Both the position numbers and the translations under genes were made by a program. From assembly GCF_964199965.1 (NCBI RefSeq), contig NZ_CAXMZT010000013.1, positions 42,423 to 106,422 on the forward strand: a stretch of 64,000 bases of DNA, written 5' to 3'. Shown here piece by piece: positions 43,815 through 52,050 of the stretch (its first letter is position 1; each line of letters begins with the position of its first letter). Origin of the DNA: JAFIFT01 sp020051095. Lineage in GTDB: Bacteria > Pseudomonadota > Gammaproteobacteria > Legionellales > Legionellaceae. The notes beneath the pieces were generated by a model. That model did not search any database, was not told the origin of the DNA, and saw only the letters and a program-made list of their open reading frames with translations.

Positions 43815-44015
43815 ATGATGATCGAGTTACTTAATTTATTAGTTATCATAGTAGCAGCGGGCGTAATAACCTGGCTTGTGAATGCGTTTATTCCGATGCC
43901 AGGCATGTTTCATATGCTGTTTAATATTGTTGTGTTGGTCGTGGTGGTTATTTATGTATTACAGTTCTTCTCGATCATAAACCCCATTTTGCCTGCTATT
44001 ACAATTTTCCGCTAG
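43815..44015 (+). CDS. small Thivi_2564-like membrane protein
   Basis: 66 residues, almost wholly hydrophobic: two TM helices (I-E-L-L-N-L-L-V-I-I-V-A-A-G-V and F-N-I-V-V-L-V-V-V-V-I-Y-V-L) around the loop N-A-F-I-P-M-P-G. AGAAGGA lies 5-8 bases upstream, supporting translation. It resembles the widespread small Thivi_2564 family with its W-L-I-N-x-Y-I-P-M turn; function unknown. Confidence 0.75.
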   Translation: MMIELLNLLVIIVAAGVITWLVNAFIPMPGMFHMLFNIVVLVVVVIYVLQFFSIINPILPAITIFR

Positions 44016-44179
44016 GGCGTTGATAAGCTGCCTTTTCCTGTTATGAACTGGTAGCAACCATTTATTCAGGCTGCCTATTAGGTGATAATAATCCGTGGCA
44101 CGGCTGATTGACAGTTGTTGGCAAACTTTCTACTATGGTGAATTGGGTGATTGCGCTTAGCTTTTGAAGGGTATTGATT

Positions 44180-44207
44180 CCCGGATTACGGCTGCGCCTA
44201 ATCCGGG
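44180..44207. repeat. dispersed repeat hairpin
   Basis: CCCGGATTA (44180-44188) and TAATCCGGG (44199-44207) around CGGCTGCGCC. Same family as the CCGGATGCAGGCGCAGCC repeat at 26775-26854. The rest of 44016-44305 shows no gene. Confidence 0.65.
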
Positions 44208-44305
44208 CTGCGATGATTTAATGGGTAATCGAATACAAACAGTGTGCCCTTAACGAAGCTCTGTCATTTTTGTCGATTTAACACCTTGGCCAACAGAAAA
44301 ATAAC

Positions 44306-44836
44306 ATGCTTAAACTCGTAGAATTGATGATTAGCTTTGGCAAAATTGGTTTCACCGCGCTGGGCGGCGGTAATTCTATGCTGAAGTTAATTGAGTATGA
44401 AGCGGTCGTTTCACGCCAATGGGTTGGTCAGGAAGAATTTGTTGGCATGGTGGGGTCGACGTTTTTATTCCCGGGTCTTACTGCTGTAAAGTTGTCCGCC
44501 TTGATTGGCTACCAAGTTGCCGGCCTATTGGGATTAATCATCGCCGTTATTTGTTTGAATCTTCCTGGTCTATTGATGGCTTTGGTCGGTTATAGCTACC
44601 TTTCTCAAGCCAATACCCCCATCACTCGCAAAGCAATCATTGCCGTTCAATACGGTGCGCTTGCCATGCTAGCTGCCGCCTCGTATTCCATAGGTGAGAG
44701 CATCCTTAAACACAATTTTTCCTTGCCCCTTATCTGCCTGACAGCCTCATTTTTCATCCTCCTCGCCTTTTTTGACCTATCGCCCTTTTGGGGATTAATC
44801 GGGTTTATCATCATTGCGTATTTTTTGGTTTTATAA
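44306..44836 (+). CDS. chromate transporter (CHR) family, single half
   Basis: 176 residues. It starts with the CHR signature F-G-K-I-G-F-T-A-L-G-G-G (the family has F-x-x-I-G-x-x-x-F-G-G-G) and later W-V-G-Q-E-E-F with F-L-F-P-G-L-T-A-V-K (family: P-G-P), then several TM helices. Half-size CHR proteins normally act as a pair encoded side by side; no second half is seen on either side here. The canonical P-G-P is P-G-L. It may be a degenerate or homodimeric member. Substrate (chromate, sulfate or other anion) is not predictable. Confidence 0.82.
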   Translation: MLKLVELMISFGKIGFTALGGGNSMLKLIEYEAVVSRQWVGQEEFVGMVGSTFLFPGLTAVKLSALIGYQVAGLLGLIIAVICLNLPGLLMALVGYSYLSQANTPITRKAIIAVQYGALAMLAAASYSIGESILKHNFSLPLICLTASFFILLAFFDLSPFWGLIGFIIIAYFLVL

Positions 44837-44872
44837 ACGTCAATCCTTTGTAAATCCGCATTTTTTTCAACG

Positions 44873-44905
44873 CTTAATATTAAATTAATATTAAAGGACT
44901 ATAAT
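44873..44905 (+). promoter_or_regulatory. PmrA box with TATAAT promoter
   Basis: TTAATATT at 44874-44881 and again at 44885-44892, 11 bases apart, the first preceded by C (CTTAATATT-AAA-TTAATATT), as in the Legionella/Coxiella PmrA consensus of two TTAATATT units with a 3-base gap. A perfect TATAAT follows at 44900-44905; there is no separate -35, so an activator is expected. Confidence 0.75.
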
Positions 44906-44936
44906 TAAGCAAATAGTACCCTTTCCAAGGAAAATC

Positions 44937-46547
44937 ATGCCTACATTAATTAAAGAACAGGTTGATATCTATCAACTACCCAAAGTCGATGACACCTATA
45001 GCAAAGACAATTCTGAAGTCACCATTGGTGATTTGCATGGCAATGCCATGAAATTAATGTTTATGCTGGTGAAACATGGTGCGGTTAAGGGAATAAGCAA
45101 TGGTGATTATCAAAAGCTTGTCGAGATATACTCAAAATCATACGATAAGCTAACTCAACAAGACCTAAAAGAATTTAACCAACTATTAGACAAACTAACC
45201 TTCAACCCAGCGATTGGCATTCGTTTAATTGGTGATGAATTAGCCGACCGCGGGTCAAATGACTATTTTACCTTAAAGATTCTGCAAAAGCTCCGACAAA
45301 ATAATGTCCCTGTCGAGATTACTATCTCCAATCATAGTGTCGAGTTCGTGGAGGCATGTGAAAAATTCAAAGAAAATAAACACCTTAAACCACCCATGCT
45401 ACAATATGGCCATGCCAGCTCATTATACGATTTACAAGCGCTCATTGAAAAGAAATTGGTCTCAAGTGAGGAAATTCTCGCTATTGCCGACACGGTCTAT
45501 ACTCCTACCCTAAAAGCAATCAGCTATTCACTCAGTGAAGATAACAGTGAAATAACTATCTATAGTCACGCAGGGATAGGCTTAAACAATATCAAGCGTT
45601 TGGCTGTAAAGCTCGGCGTTGACTATCAAGATGACTCTGCTCAAGCGATTGCCAAAACGATTGATCAAATCAATGACGTGGTTAAGAAGCATGTCGCTAA
45701 GAAGTCCTTACATACCTTGTATACCCATGAAGGCATGTGGGCAGGCTATGAAGGTTATGTTCCTGAAACAGACCCCTTGGCTTTCATTATTTGGAACAGG
45801 GATTACAGCAAGCTATCGCGCCCAAAAGAGCACCATGGCTATCGAATTAATTATGTCCACGGACATGATAGCGGTGACCTCACCAAAGATAACATCTATA
45901 ATTTAGATGGAAATTTGGGTAAGACATTAACGTTTAATCAAGGCGAATACACCGCTCTCTATTCCCCCCATAATACCATTTCGCTTGCGGCTGAGCCTGA
46001 AAAAACAGATTCTAAAAGCTTGACGCTTGATACCAAAACCCAAGCAACATTATCGTCTGATGAGATGCCGCCAGTAGAATTATCTCATAGTCAAAAAGAT
46101 CCGACTGTTATCAATTTAGAGGATATGCAACGTATTTTCGTAGCAAACCTTGACCTGATTGATGCTAAACGAAAAGAATTTTTAGCTAGAGGGGAACAGG
46201 ATGCCTTTCAGGCTGCAGATAAATTATACGATACTGTCAAATGGCAATATGATAATTTAACTAAACTAAAAGACAAAACCCCACAGGACATAGAACAATT
46301 CAAGAAAAATTGCCAAACGGCCATCAATGATGCCCGCCCCGTATTAGAAAAACACCGCGGATGGAAACAAATTCTTGGTCACCTGGCCCTAGCAGTTATT
46401 GGATTAGGTGTCTTTTATGCGATTGGTTTGGCCGCTTATAAAATTTCTGGCGCGCAGTTTTCCATTTTTAAGACTGACTCGCATAAAAAATTGGATGCGC
46501 TTGAAGAATCGCTTAACAACATGACAAAACCATCTAATTCTCAATAA
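44937..46547 (+). CDS. Wip-like PPP-fold phosphatase with C-terminal TM, putative effector
   Basis: 536 residues; AAGGA precedes the ATG by 6 bases. The N-terminal ~350 residues carry the metallophosphoesterase motifs: G-D-L-H-G-N at 31-36, G-D-x-x-x-D-R-G at 99-106, S-N-H-S at 131-134 (usually G-N-H-D/E), Y-S-H-A-G (~213) and Y-V-H-G-H-D (~310). This set and spacing resemble Legionella WipA/WipB, translocated phosphatases with a PPP fold. Residues ~380-480 are helical and charged, and a TM helix (A-L-A-V-I-G-L-G-V-F-Y-A-I-G-L-A-A) lies near 487-503. The PmrA box ahead of it is the regulatory mark of many Dot/Icm effectors. Effector status is inferred but doubly supported. Confidence 0.8.
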   Translation: MPTLIKEQVDIYQLPKVDDTYSKDNSEVTIGDLHGNAMKLMFMLVKHGAVKGISNGDYQKLVEIYSKSYDKLTQQDLKEFNQLLDKLTFNPAIGIRLIGDELADRGSNDYFTLKILQKLRQNNVPVEITISNHSVEFVEACEKFKENKHLKPPMLQYGHASSLYDLQALIEKKLVSSEEILAIADTVYTPTLKAISYSLSEDNSEITIYSHAGIGLNNIKRLAVKLGVDYQDDSAQAIAKTIDQINDVVKKHVAKKSLHTLYTHEGMWAGYEGYVPETDPLAFIIWNRDYSKLSRPKEHHGYRINYVHGHDSGDLTKDNIYNLDGNLGKTLTFNQGEYTALYSPHNTISLAAEPEKTDSKSLTLDTKTQATLSSDEMPPVELSHSQKDPTVINLEDMQRIFVANLDLIDAKRKEFLARGEQDAFQAADKLYDTVKWQYDNLTKLKDKTPQDIEQFKKNCQTAINDARPVLEKHRGWKQILGHLALAVIGLGVFYAIGLAAYKISGAQFSIFKTDSHKKLDALEESLNNMTKPSNSQ

Positions 46548-46561
46548 TCGTCTCTTATAGC

Positions 46562-46594
46562 ACTTAGACATGCTTTTGCATGTCTAAGTCTTTT
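46562..46594 (+). terminator. intrinsic terminator after the Wip-like gene
   Basis: ACTTAGACATGC (46562-46573), loop TTTT, GCATGTCTAAGT (46578-46589), then CTTTT. A perfect 12-bp stem. It may also serve the convergent uppP gene. Confidence 0.85.
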
Positions 46595-46605
46595 CCCTTT
46601 AAGCA

Positions 46606-47388
46606 TCAATAATCAAGCCAAACGGCTAAGCCAATGGCTAATATAATTCGATACACCACAAACGGCCAAAAACCGATGCGCTCGATAAAACGAAGAAATA
46701 ATGCAATACAGCCATAAGCACTTAGCATTGAAATGACGATGGCCATGCCTAATTGAATCCAATCAACAGGCAGGGTCTGTTGGGCTAATTTTAACCCTTC
46801 ATAACCTGAGGCTAACAGAATAATTGGAATTGCCAATAAGAAGGAAAATCGGCTAGCTTGTTGGCGAGAAAGTCCTCCTAATAAACCGGTGGTCATCGTG
46901 ATTCCCGACCTTGAAGTACCTGGAATTAGGGCTAAAATTTGCGATAACCCGATGACAAACATCATGCTCAAGGTTAGCGTCTTTTTTTGCGGTAAACGCG
47001 AATCATACCAATCAGCCAAACCAAGCAATAATCCGAACAATAACGTTGTGGCGATGATAACCGGTGGGGAGCGTAGATAAGTGCTAATAAAATCACTATA
47101 TATAAATCCAACCAAGGCACATGGGATCGTGGCAACTAAAATACCATAAGCCAAACGGCTATGATCGTTTGACTTAAACAGCCCTTGTATAAGCGGCCCT
47201 ATCTCCTTACGAAAATACAAAAGCACCGCAAATAACGTCCCAAAATGAACAGCCACATCAAATGCCAATCCTTGATCAGGCCAATGCAAAATTTGGCTAG
47301 TTAAGATCAAATGAGCAGAACTAGAAATAGGCAAAAATTCCGTAACACCTTGGACAAGCGCAAGAATAATGGTTTGACAGTCATTCAT
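46606..47388 (-). CDS. uppP: undecaprenyl-diphosphatase UppP (BacA)
   Basis: 260 residues from ATG 47388 (M-N-D-C-Q); upstream in-frame codons to 47427 are not conserved-looking. It has the catalytic E-F-L-P-I-S-S-S-A-H-L (residues ~17-27, with the metal/phosphate-binding Glu) and the second motif P-G-T-S-R-S-G (~165-171) with eight TM helices. It recycles undecaprenyl pyrophosphate to the monophosphate lipid carrier for peptidoglycan and O-antigen synthesis, and gives bacitracin tolerance. Confidence 0.97.
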   Translation of the reverse strand: MNDCQTIILALVQGVTEFLPISSSAHLILTSQILHWPDQGLAFDVAVHFGTLFAVLLYFRKEIGPLIQGLFKSNDHSRLAYGILVATIPCALVGFIYSDFISTYLRSPPVIIATTLLFGLLLGLADWYDSRLPQKKTLTLSMMFVIGLSQILALIPGTSRSGITMTTGLLGGLSRQQASRFSFLLAIPIILLASGYEGLKLAQQTLPVDWIQLGMAIVISMLSAYGCIALFLRFIERIGFWPFVVYRIILAIGLAVWLDY

Positions 47389-47468
47389 CGTGTTGGCAAA
47401 AAAAATTAACCTGTATCCATTACACACAAAATTGTCCCAAAAGCCAACCCCTTACCTTTAAAATTTAA

Positions 47469-47482
47469 CTTATGCGCATAAG
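47469..47482. promoter_or_regulatory. perfect palindrome between uppP and the beta-lactamase-fold gene
   Basis: CTTATGCGCATAAG, a 14-bp perfect palindrome in the divergent intergenic, 81 bases before the uppP start and 97 before the next gene. It may be a dimeric regulator site. Confidence 0.4.
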
Positions 47483-47578
47483 GTCTTTTCCTATTGCTAA
47501 AAACCTGCAACAATTAACCACTTGATGATAAAGCCAATCACTAAGCAACTGTCGCTTAGCATCAGCATGGAGCTAAAT

Positions 47579-48721
47579 ATGAATAAAAAATTATCAATTA
47601 TTACCGCCGTACTTGGCATAACCGCCCTTCTGGGGGTTGTCGCCATTATTGGTCAAGCTCACTTACGCGATAATAAGGCGCTCGATAAAATTTCGTTAGA
47701 TGCCAAAGCGGCTAAATTTGTTAAGAAAAATCCGGTTAAAGCGATGATCTATGGACTCTGGGTGAACGGGCAGCCAGTCAGTATCAACGCACTGGGTGAA
47801 TCGATGACACAAGTGCCAGCCAATACCAAAATGCATGTCAGAATTGGCGGGATAACCGAACCCATGTTAACGACGTTGTTGATGCAATTAGTCGACAATA
47901 AACAAGTGGCTTTGGATGATTCGATTGCCAAGTGGTTTCCTAATTTACCCAATGCCAACCAAGTCACGTTGCATATGTTAGCTAATGGTACCAGCGGTTA
48001 CCCCGATTATGTGTATAACGAAACGTTTATGGATAAAGAACTCTCAGAACCATTTAAACATTGGACATCGAATGAATTAATAGACTATGCCATGGAAAAA
48101 GAGCCGCTATTTGAACCGGGTTCTAATCAACATTATTCGCATACAGATTATGTCTTATTAGGTGAAATTATCAGTCAAATTCAAAAACAACCGATTGCTC
48201 AAATCTTTGAAGAAATGATTTTTCGAAAATCGGAGATGCACAACACGGCATTTAATTTAACCCCCGAAATCCCTTCACCTGTTTTACATGCCTTTAGTCA
48301 AGACCGCAAAATCTATGAAGATTCGACATTTTGGGATCCTTCTTGGACGTCAACTTCCGGCGCAATCACCTCCACCATTGGCGATCTGGGTAAATGGGGC
48401 CAAGACTTTATGGAAGGTGATTTTTTGACCCCCGCGGCAAACGCACAATTAAGAGCACCCGATACTGTCGGTAAAGGAAACAATAAGCCTGACTTATATT
48501 TTGCCATGGGGTTTGGCGTTGCCAATCATTGGCTTATTCAAAACCCAAGTTTTGGTGGTTATAGCGGAATTTTTGCCATTCTACCTGAAAAGCAAATTGT
48601 ATTTGTGGCATTCAACACACAACAAGAGTCCGATAAAGACGATGTCAACTACAGTCAAGTCTTTTGGCAACAAATTGCTTCGAATTTAGCCCCGGAATAC
48701 CCGCTACCAACAATGGAGTGA
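47579..48721 (+). CDS. class C beta-lactamase-fold protein lacking catalytic residues
   Basis: 380 residues from ATG 47579, with GGAG 6 bases upstream; the earlier ATG at 47525 has no RBS. An N-terminal TM or signal helix (I-T-A-V-L-G-I-T-A-L-L-G-V-V) is followed by the serine beta-lactamase/penicillin-binding fold. At the site where active members have R-I-x-S-V-T-K, this one reads R-I-G-G91-I-T-E94, so both the nucleophilic Ser and the Lys of SxxK are gone. The YxN motif is Y186-S-H188. It still has the L-F-E-P-G-S-x-x-x-Y-S and G-G-Y-S-G segments. Probably a non-catalytic binding protein in the periplasm. Confidence 0.85.
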   Translation: MNKKLSIITAVLGITALLGVVAIIGQAHLRDNKALDKISLDAKAAKFVKKNPVKAMIYGLWVNGQPVSINALGESMTQVPANTKMHVRIGGITEPMLTTLLMQLVDNKQVALDDSIAKWFPNLPNANQVTLHMLANGTSGYPDYVYNETFMDKELSEPFKHWTSNELIDYAMEKEPLFEPGSNQHYSHTDYVLLGEIISQIQKQPIAQIFEEMIFRKSEMHNTAFNLTPEIPSPVLHAFSQDRKIYEDSTFWDPSWTSTSGAITSTIGDLGKWGQDFMEGDFLTPAANAQLRAPDTVGKGNNKPDLYFAMGFGVANHWLIQNPSFGGYSGIFAILPEKQIVFVAFNTQQESDKDDVNYSQVFWQQIASNLAPEYPLPTME

Positions 48722-48800
48722 TATTGAACAAGCGCTGGGGGGTAATTAGTTGCGTTAAGCTTGCCATCTGGAAAAAGCTCGTAGTAAGGCTGAGCCGATA

Positions 48801-48915
48801 GTGCCCGTGCCCGAATTTTAATGGGCACAGTTCTCTATTTTTCGGTGGACTGCTTTAATATCTAAGTTTATCTTTTAATTCTTTAAAACCGGGCACGGGC
48901 TCGGACACGGGCACG
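48801..48915. repeat. hexamer-armed repeat element, copy 1
   Basis: GTGCCCGTGCCCGAATTTTA...AAACCGGGCACGGGC, with arms made of GCCCGT/GCCCGA-type hexamers at both ends in inverted orientation. The ~75-base centre is shared almost exactly with 51700-51800. The rest of 48722-49036 holds the PmrA box; no gene. Confidence 0.75.
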
Positions 48916-48970
48916 TATAAGTTCTTTGTGTTCTGCAGTTACAAAGTGAGAGAATATGAAATCAAGATTC

Positions 48971-49003
48971 CTTAAGGTTTCCTTAAGGAATAGATGATAG
49001 AAT
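48971..49003 (+). promoter_or_regulatory. PmrA-type box with -10
   Basis: CTTAAG at 48971-48976, 5 bases, CTTAAG at 48982-48987, then 10 bases and TAGAAT at 48998-49003. CTTAA(G/T)-N5-CTTAA(G/T) is the enterobacterial PmrA consensus, and the Legionella one has the same frame. Centre spacing of 11 bases and position relative to the -10 fit. Confidence 0.65.
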
Positions 49004-49036
49004 ATTGATCACTATGCACTACAATGGAGCGGAACA

Positions 49037-51355
49037 ATGGGCAATACTCAAAATGAACCCTCCACGACGCCTGCCCCTGAAACACCCCAAACTAACCTTA
49101 CCAGCATAGACACTATCCTATCTAAAAGTCGCTACGCCTTTGTCGATGAAGAAGCGAAGAAAATGAGTCAAGATATTCGCGAGTCTTTAGCCTATATCGA
49201 TGAACATCCTTGGCGAACTTTTTTCTGGCATTTGGTGCCATTTTCATCCGCGTTTTGTCCCTATAATGATAAAATTTTCAAAATTCTGAGAGAATATATA
49301 CGACTGGGGCTTGATGATATCGATGGTGAAAAAGTCGCTGAACGTTTTGATATGATTACTGAGTTAAACCAGTACTTACAATCATTGCATCTACAAGCAG
49401 ACTCTGACCTGAAGGACAAAGTCGTCTGTGCGGCGTTTATGGATAAATTATATGAAGTCTATGACGTTTTAGTCAGCAATGGCTTAGAAGACACCCATCC
49501 AGGGCAAGCCAAAAAAATCAAAAAGCTACTACATCACCTCGCCGAAGACTATCAAATAGAAGATGGCAAGCGCATTATTAACTTACGAAAACTCTATCGA
49601 AAACTCAAAAAGCAATATGCTGAAGAAGATAATAGAACCGTTAATGAACGCTTAAAAGACTGGTGGTATGGAACGAAACCGGATCACTTTCCTCATGAGA
49701 AGTATGCCCATATCGAAGCCATGATAAATGGCGGGATGTATGCTCAGACCTATATGTTGGTTGATCACTTAGCGGAAAAAGATCTTACCGAAGAAGAGCG
49801 AGTTGCGATTGCAAACGAGCAACGTTCAACAATACCAAATGCTATCCTAAAGGCCAGAAGGAAATGGAAAAAGATCATCAGTTATGCCGCCTTCTTTTGT
49901 GCTTTTATCGTGGGTATTGGTGAAGGATTCGCAGCAGCCGTCATGTTTAGCTATATTCCTGTAATCCCAGCCTTACTGACCATTGGCGTTTGCGGATTTT
50001 TAGTGAATTACGTTCTCTTCCATGATTCTTGCGAGGAAACATTAAAAAAACTGTTTTTGCTCAAATTATTCAAAGATAAGAACGGTGACAGCGTTTCTTT
50101 GATCAAAAAAGCACTGATCATCGCATCACTAATCATCGCCATATCCGGTGCACTTTCAATCAGCTTTCTATCCTACTCAACAGCAAGTACTGCGATAGCA
50201 GCGGTCATGGCGGGCTTAGGAATTGCTGCCCCTCCAATTTTGATAATCAGTTTAGCGGGAATCATTGCTGGAGTAACGGCCATAGCACTCACCTGTGCAT
50301 TTTTTGTGATTTTTGCCGATTTGATAGCAAATGAGCGCTATAAAGAAATCTGGCAATATTTTAAAGATATCTTTCTGATGCCTGGCTTTAAAACGGCCTC
50401 GTTTTCACAATGGGCACAACACTTGCTCAAAATTGCCGTTAATTTAGTCGTGCTGGTAGCGATGACTTCTGTTTTCGTAGTCGCTTGTATTGCCACAGCC
50501 GGCTTATATCACCAAAAAGCCTTGTTATTCTTACAGTCTACCTTAAAAGCAGGCAGTTCATTTAGCCAATGGTTTGCAGCTGTATTCATTGACGGAATTG
50601 CCGTTGGTATTAACTTTAATTACTTCAATGCGGTTTATTTAGCAAAATTTGCCGCATCCTTAAGCGATACAATACTCGAGGGAATCTATACTATCCCTAA
50701 AATCATAAAAGGCATTGTCAAAGCGATTTTTCATCCGATTCAAGCGAGCCAAGCATTCAAACACAGTTTTGATGCGAAGTCGGAAAGTATCCTGCGCTCG
50801 TTGGAGCGCCCCATCAGCTTCATGGATGGGTTAAGCTTAGCCTTTAAAAAGTATGGGTTATTGTTTTCAGCCTTTTGGAATAGCTTAGGACAAGCCATCG
50901 GTTTAGGGACTGACGACCAAAGCATCAAAATTTATCAAAATTTTACCGGTTCTAACATTGCTTCAGCAGCCTTATCCCTTTCCACCGCAGCGGGTGTCAA
51001 CTCAGCAGCAGCAGGGATGGAATCGATTTTTGAAGAATGTGCTACAGGCGTTAAAGCAACCGAAGCCACGTTAACAGACACCAGTCGCAAAACAGCGATT
51101 GAGTGGTTAGACAAGGGGCAGGTTGTCAGCAACACCGGAGAAGTGAAAGCGTATACCTATGAGAATATACAGCAATATCAACAGCAACTTGCCATCGAGC
51201 GCGCCGCTGCACGAAGACAAGGTCTGCATGCTGCATTTCCCTGTCATAAAGGCAACTGTGTCAGTACTTTGTCAATGTTTAACAAAGCCAACCCACATGC
51301 CAAGACAACACCTTATGCCCCAGATATTGCAGCTGAGCAACACTACGGTGCTTAA
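49037..51355 (+). CDS. large multi-TM hypothetical protein, PmrA-box gene, putative effector
   Basis: 772 residues; GGAGCGGAAC precedes the ATG. The first ~270 residues are soluble, helical and charged (A-E-E-D-N-R-T-V-N-E-R-L-K-D-W-W). From ~280 to ~560 there are about eight hydrophobic segments, many Ala/Ile/Gly-rich. The C-terminal ~190 residues return to polar sequence and include Y-Q-Q-Q-L and a Cys/His pair (F-P-C-H-K-G-N-C). No known domain. The PmrA-type box and the plan of cytosolic domain + membrane + C-tail are as seen in many Legionellales effectors, but there is no direct proof. The gene and a small lipoprotein are bracketed by the two copies of the hexamer-armed repeat. Confidence 0.75.
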   Translation: MGNTQNEPSTTPAPETPQTNLTSIDTILSKSRYAFVDEEAKKMSQDIRESLAYIDEHPWRTFFWHLVPFSSAFCPYNDKIFKILREYIRLGLDDIDGEKVAERFDMITELNQYLQSLHLQADSDLKDKVVCAAFMDKLYEVYDVLVSNGLEDTHPGQAKKIKKLLHHLAEDYQIEDGKRIINLRKLYRKLKKQYAEEDNRTVNERLKDWWYGTKPDHFPHEKYAHIEAMINGGMYAQTYMLVDHLAEKDLTEEERVAIANEQRSTIPNAILKARRKWKKIISYAAFFCAFIVGIGEGFAAAVMFSYIPVIPALLTIGVCGFLVNYVLFHDSCEETLKKLFLLKLFKDKNGDSVSLIKKALIIASLIIAISGALSISFLSYSTASTAIAAVMAGLGIAAPPILIISLAGIIAGVTAIALTCAFFVIFADLIANERYKEIWQYFKDIFLMPGFKTASFSQWAQHLLKIAVNLVVLVAMTSVFVVACIATAGLYHQKALLFLQSTLKAGSSFSQWFAAVFIDGIAVGINFNYFNAVYLAKFAASLSDTILEGIYTIPKIIKGIVKAIFHPIQASQAFKHSFDAKSESILRSLERPISFMDGLSLAFKKYGLLFSAFWNSLGQAIGLGTDDQSIKIYQNFTGSNIASAALSLSTAAGVNSAAAGMESIFEECATGVKATEATLTDTSRKTAIEWLDKGQVVSNTGEVKAYTYENIQQYQQQLAIERAAARRQGLHAAFPCHKGNCVSTLSMFNKANPHAKTTPYAPDIAAEQHYGA

Positions 51356-51388
51356 TATTAATCCTTAACATAACGCGTCCATATTAAT

Positions 51389-51565
51389 TTATTTTGTCTT
51401 CTCCACCAGGGGTGATCTGATTGACGGAGCAGGGCCTAAGTAGGTCGTATGAGTCAGTTCTGAATTATATGGACTATAGGCCTGTTCGCTATTGTCACTT
51501 GTTTGAGTTGTTTGACAAGCAGAAAGCCCCACGACAGTGGCAATTAACAGCAAAATGATCTTCAT
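51389..51565 (-). CDS. small lipoprotein
   Basis: 58 residues from ATG 51565 (M-K-I-I-L-L-L-I-A-T-V-V-G-L-S-A-C). Lipobox L-S-A-C with Cys17; the mature 42 residues are Gln/Thr/Ser-rich and end with S-P-L-V-E-K-T-K. An RBS is weak (GAGAT). Entericidin-like size but without its sequence. Outer-membrane location likely, since residue +2 is Gln, not Asp. Confidence 0.6.
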   Translation of the reverse strand: MKIILLLIATVVGLSACQTTQTSDNSEQAYSPYNSELTHTTYLGPAPSIRSPLVEKTK

Positions 51566-51660
51566 GATACATCTCAACAACAAAAGGAACCAGCATTATA
51601 ATTTTAGCACATTTAATGTGATGTATTGATGCTTGCCTTGGTACAAGATAACATCCTCTA

Positions 51661-51853
51661 TACCGGACAAAAACTGATATCTAGTACGTGCCCGAGCCCG
51701 TGCCCATGCCCGTGCCCGAATTTTAATGGGCACAGTTCTCTATTTTTCGGTGGACTGCTTCAATATCTAAGTTTATCTTTTAATTCTTTAAAACCGGGCA
51801 CGGGCTCGGGCTCGGGCTCGGGCACGTATTAGTTCTTTGCTTTTTGTCCGGTA
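51661..51853. repeat. hexamer-armed repeat element, copy 2 with extra outer inverted repeat
   Basis: The outermost TACCGGACAAAAA (51661-51673) is the exact inverse of TTTTTGTCCGGTA (51841-51853). Inside, ACGTGCCCG (51686-51694) with further GCCCGT/GCCCAT/GCCCGA hexamers is matched by GGGCTC/GGGCAC hexamers ending CGGGCACGT (51819-51827). The ~75-base centre equals that of copy 1 with one C/T change, but the arms have more hexamers. An ORF predicted across it is an artefact of the repeat. Confidence 0.8.
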
Positions 51854-51876
51854 CAAAGGACAAAATCTTCGTACTG

Positions 51877-51895
51877 GACCATTTTTAAAATGGTC
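51877..51895. promoter_or_regulatory. perfect palindrome
   Basis: GACCATTTT-T-AAAATGGTC, 9-bp arms around one base, too tight for a hairpin, so likelier a protein site. It lies ~155 bases before the gene at 52051. The rest of 51854-52050 shows no gene. Confidence 0.35.
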
Positions 51896-52050
51896 TGTGT
51901 ACAGGAACGAAGTCGCTGATCATTTTTATCAAACACAGATTAGTTTTAATACATTATCTGCAACGATCTGATTTTATTCATAAAATGAATATCGCACTTT
52001 AATTAAACCTGAGTTACACTAATTGGATAACTTATCATTTATCATGATTA

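Noticed and set aside
51626..51832. Plus-strand ORF of 68 codons rich in Cys-Pro and Gly-Ser
   Set aside because: It is produced by the GCCCGT/GGGCTC hexamer arms of the repeat element; no RBS, and the frame is not kept in copy 1.
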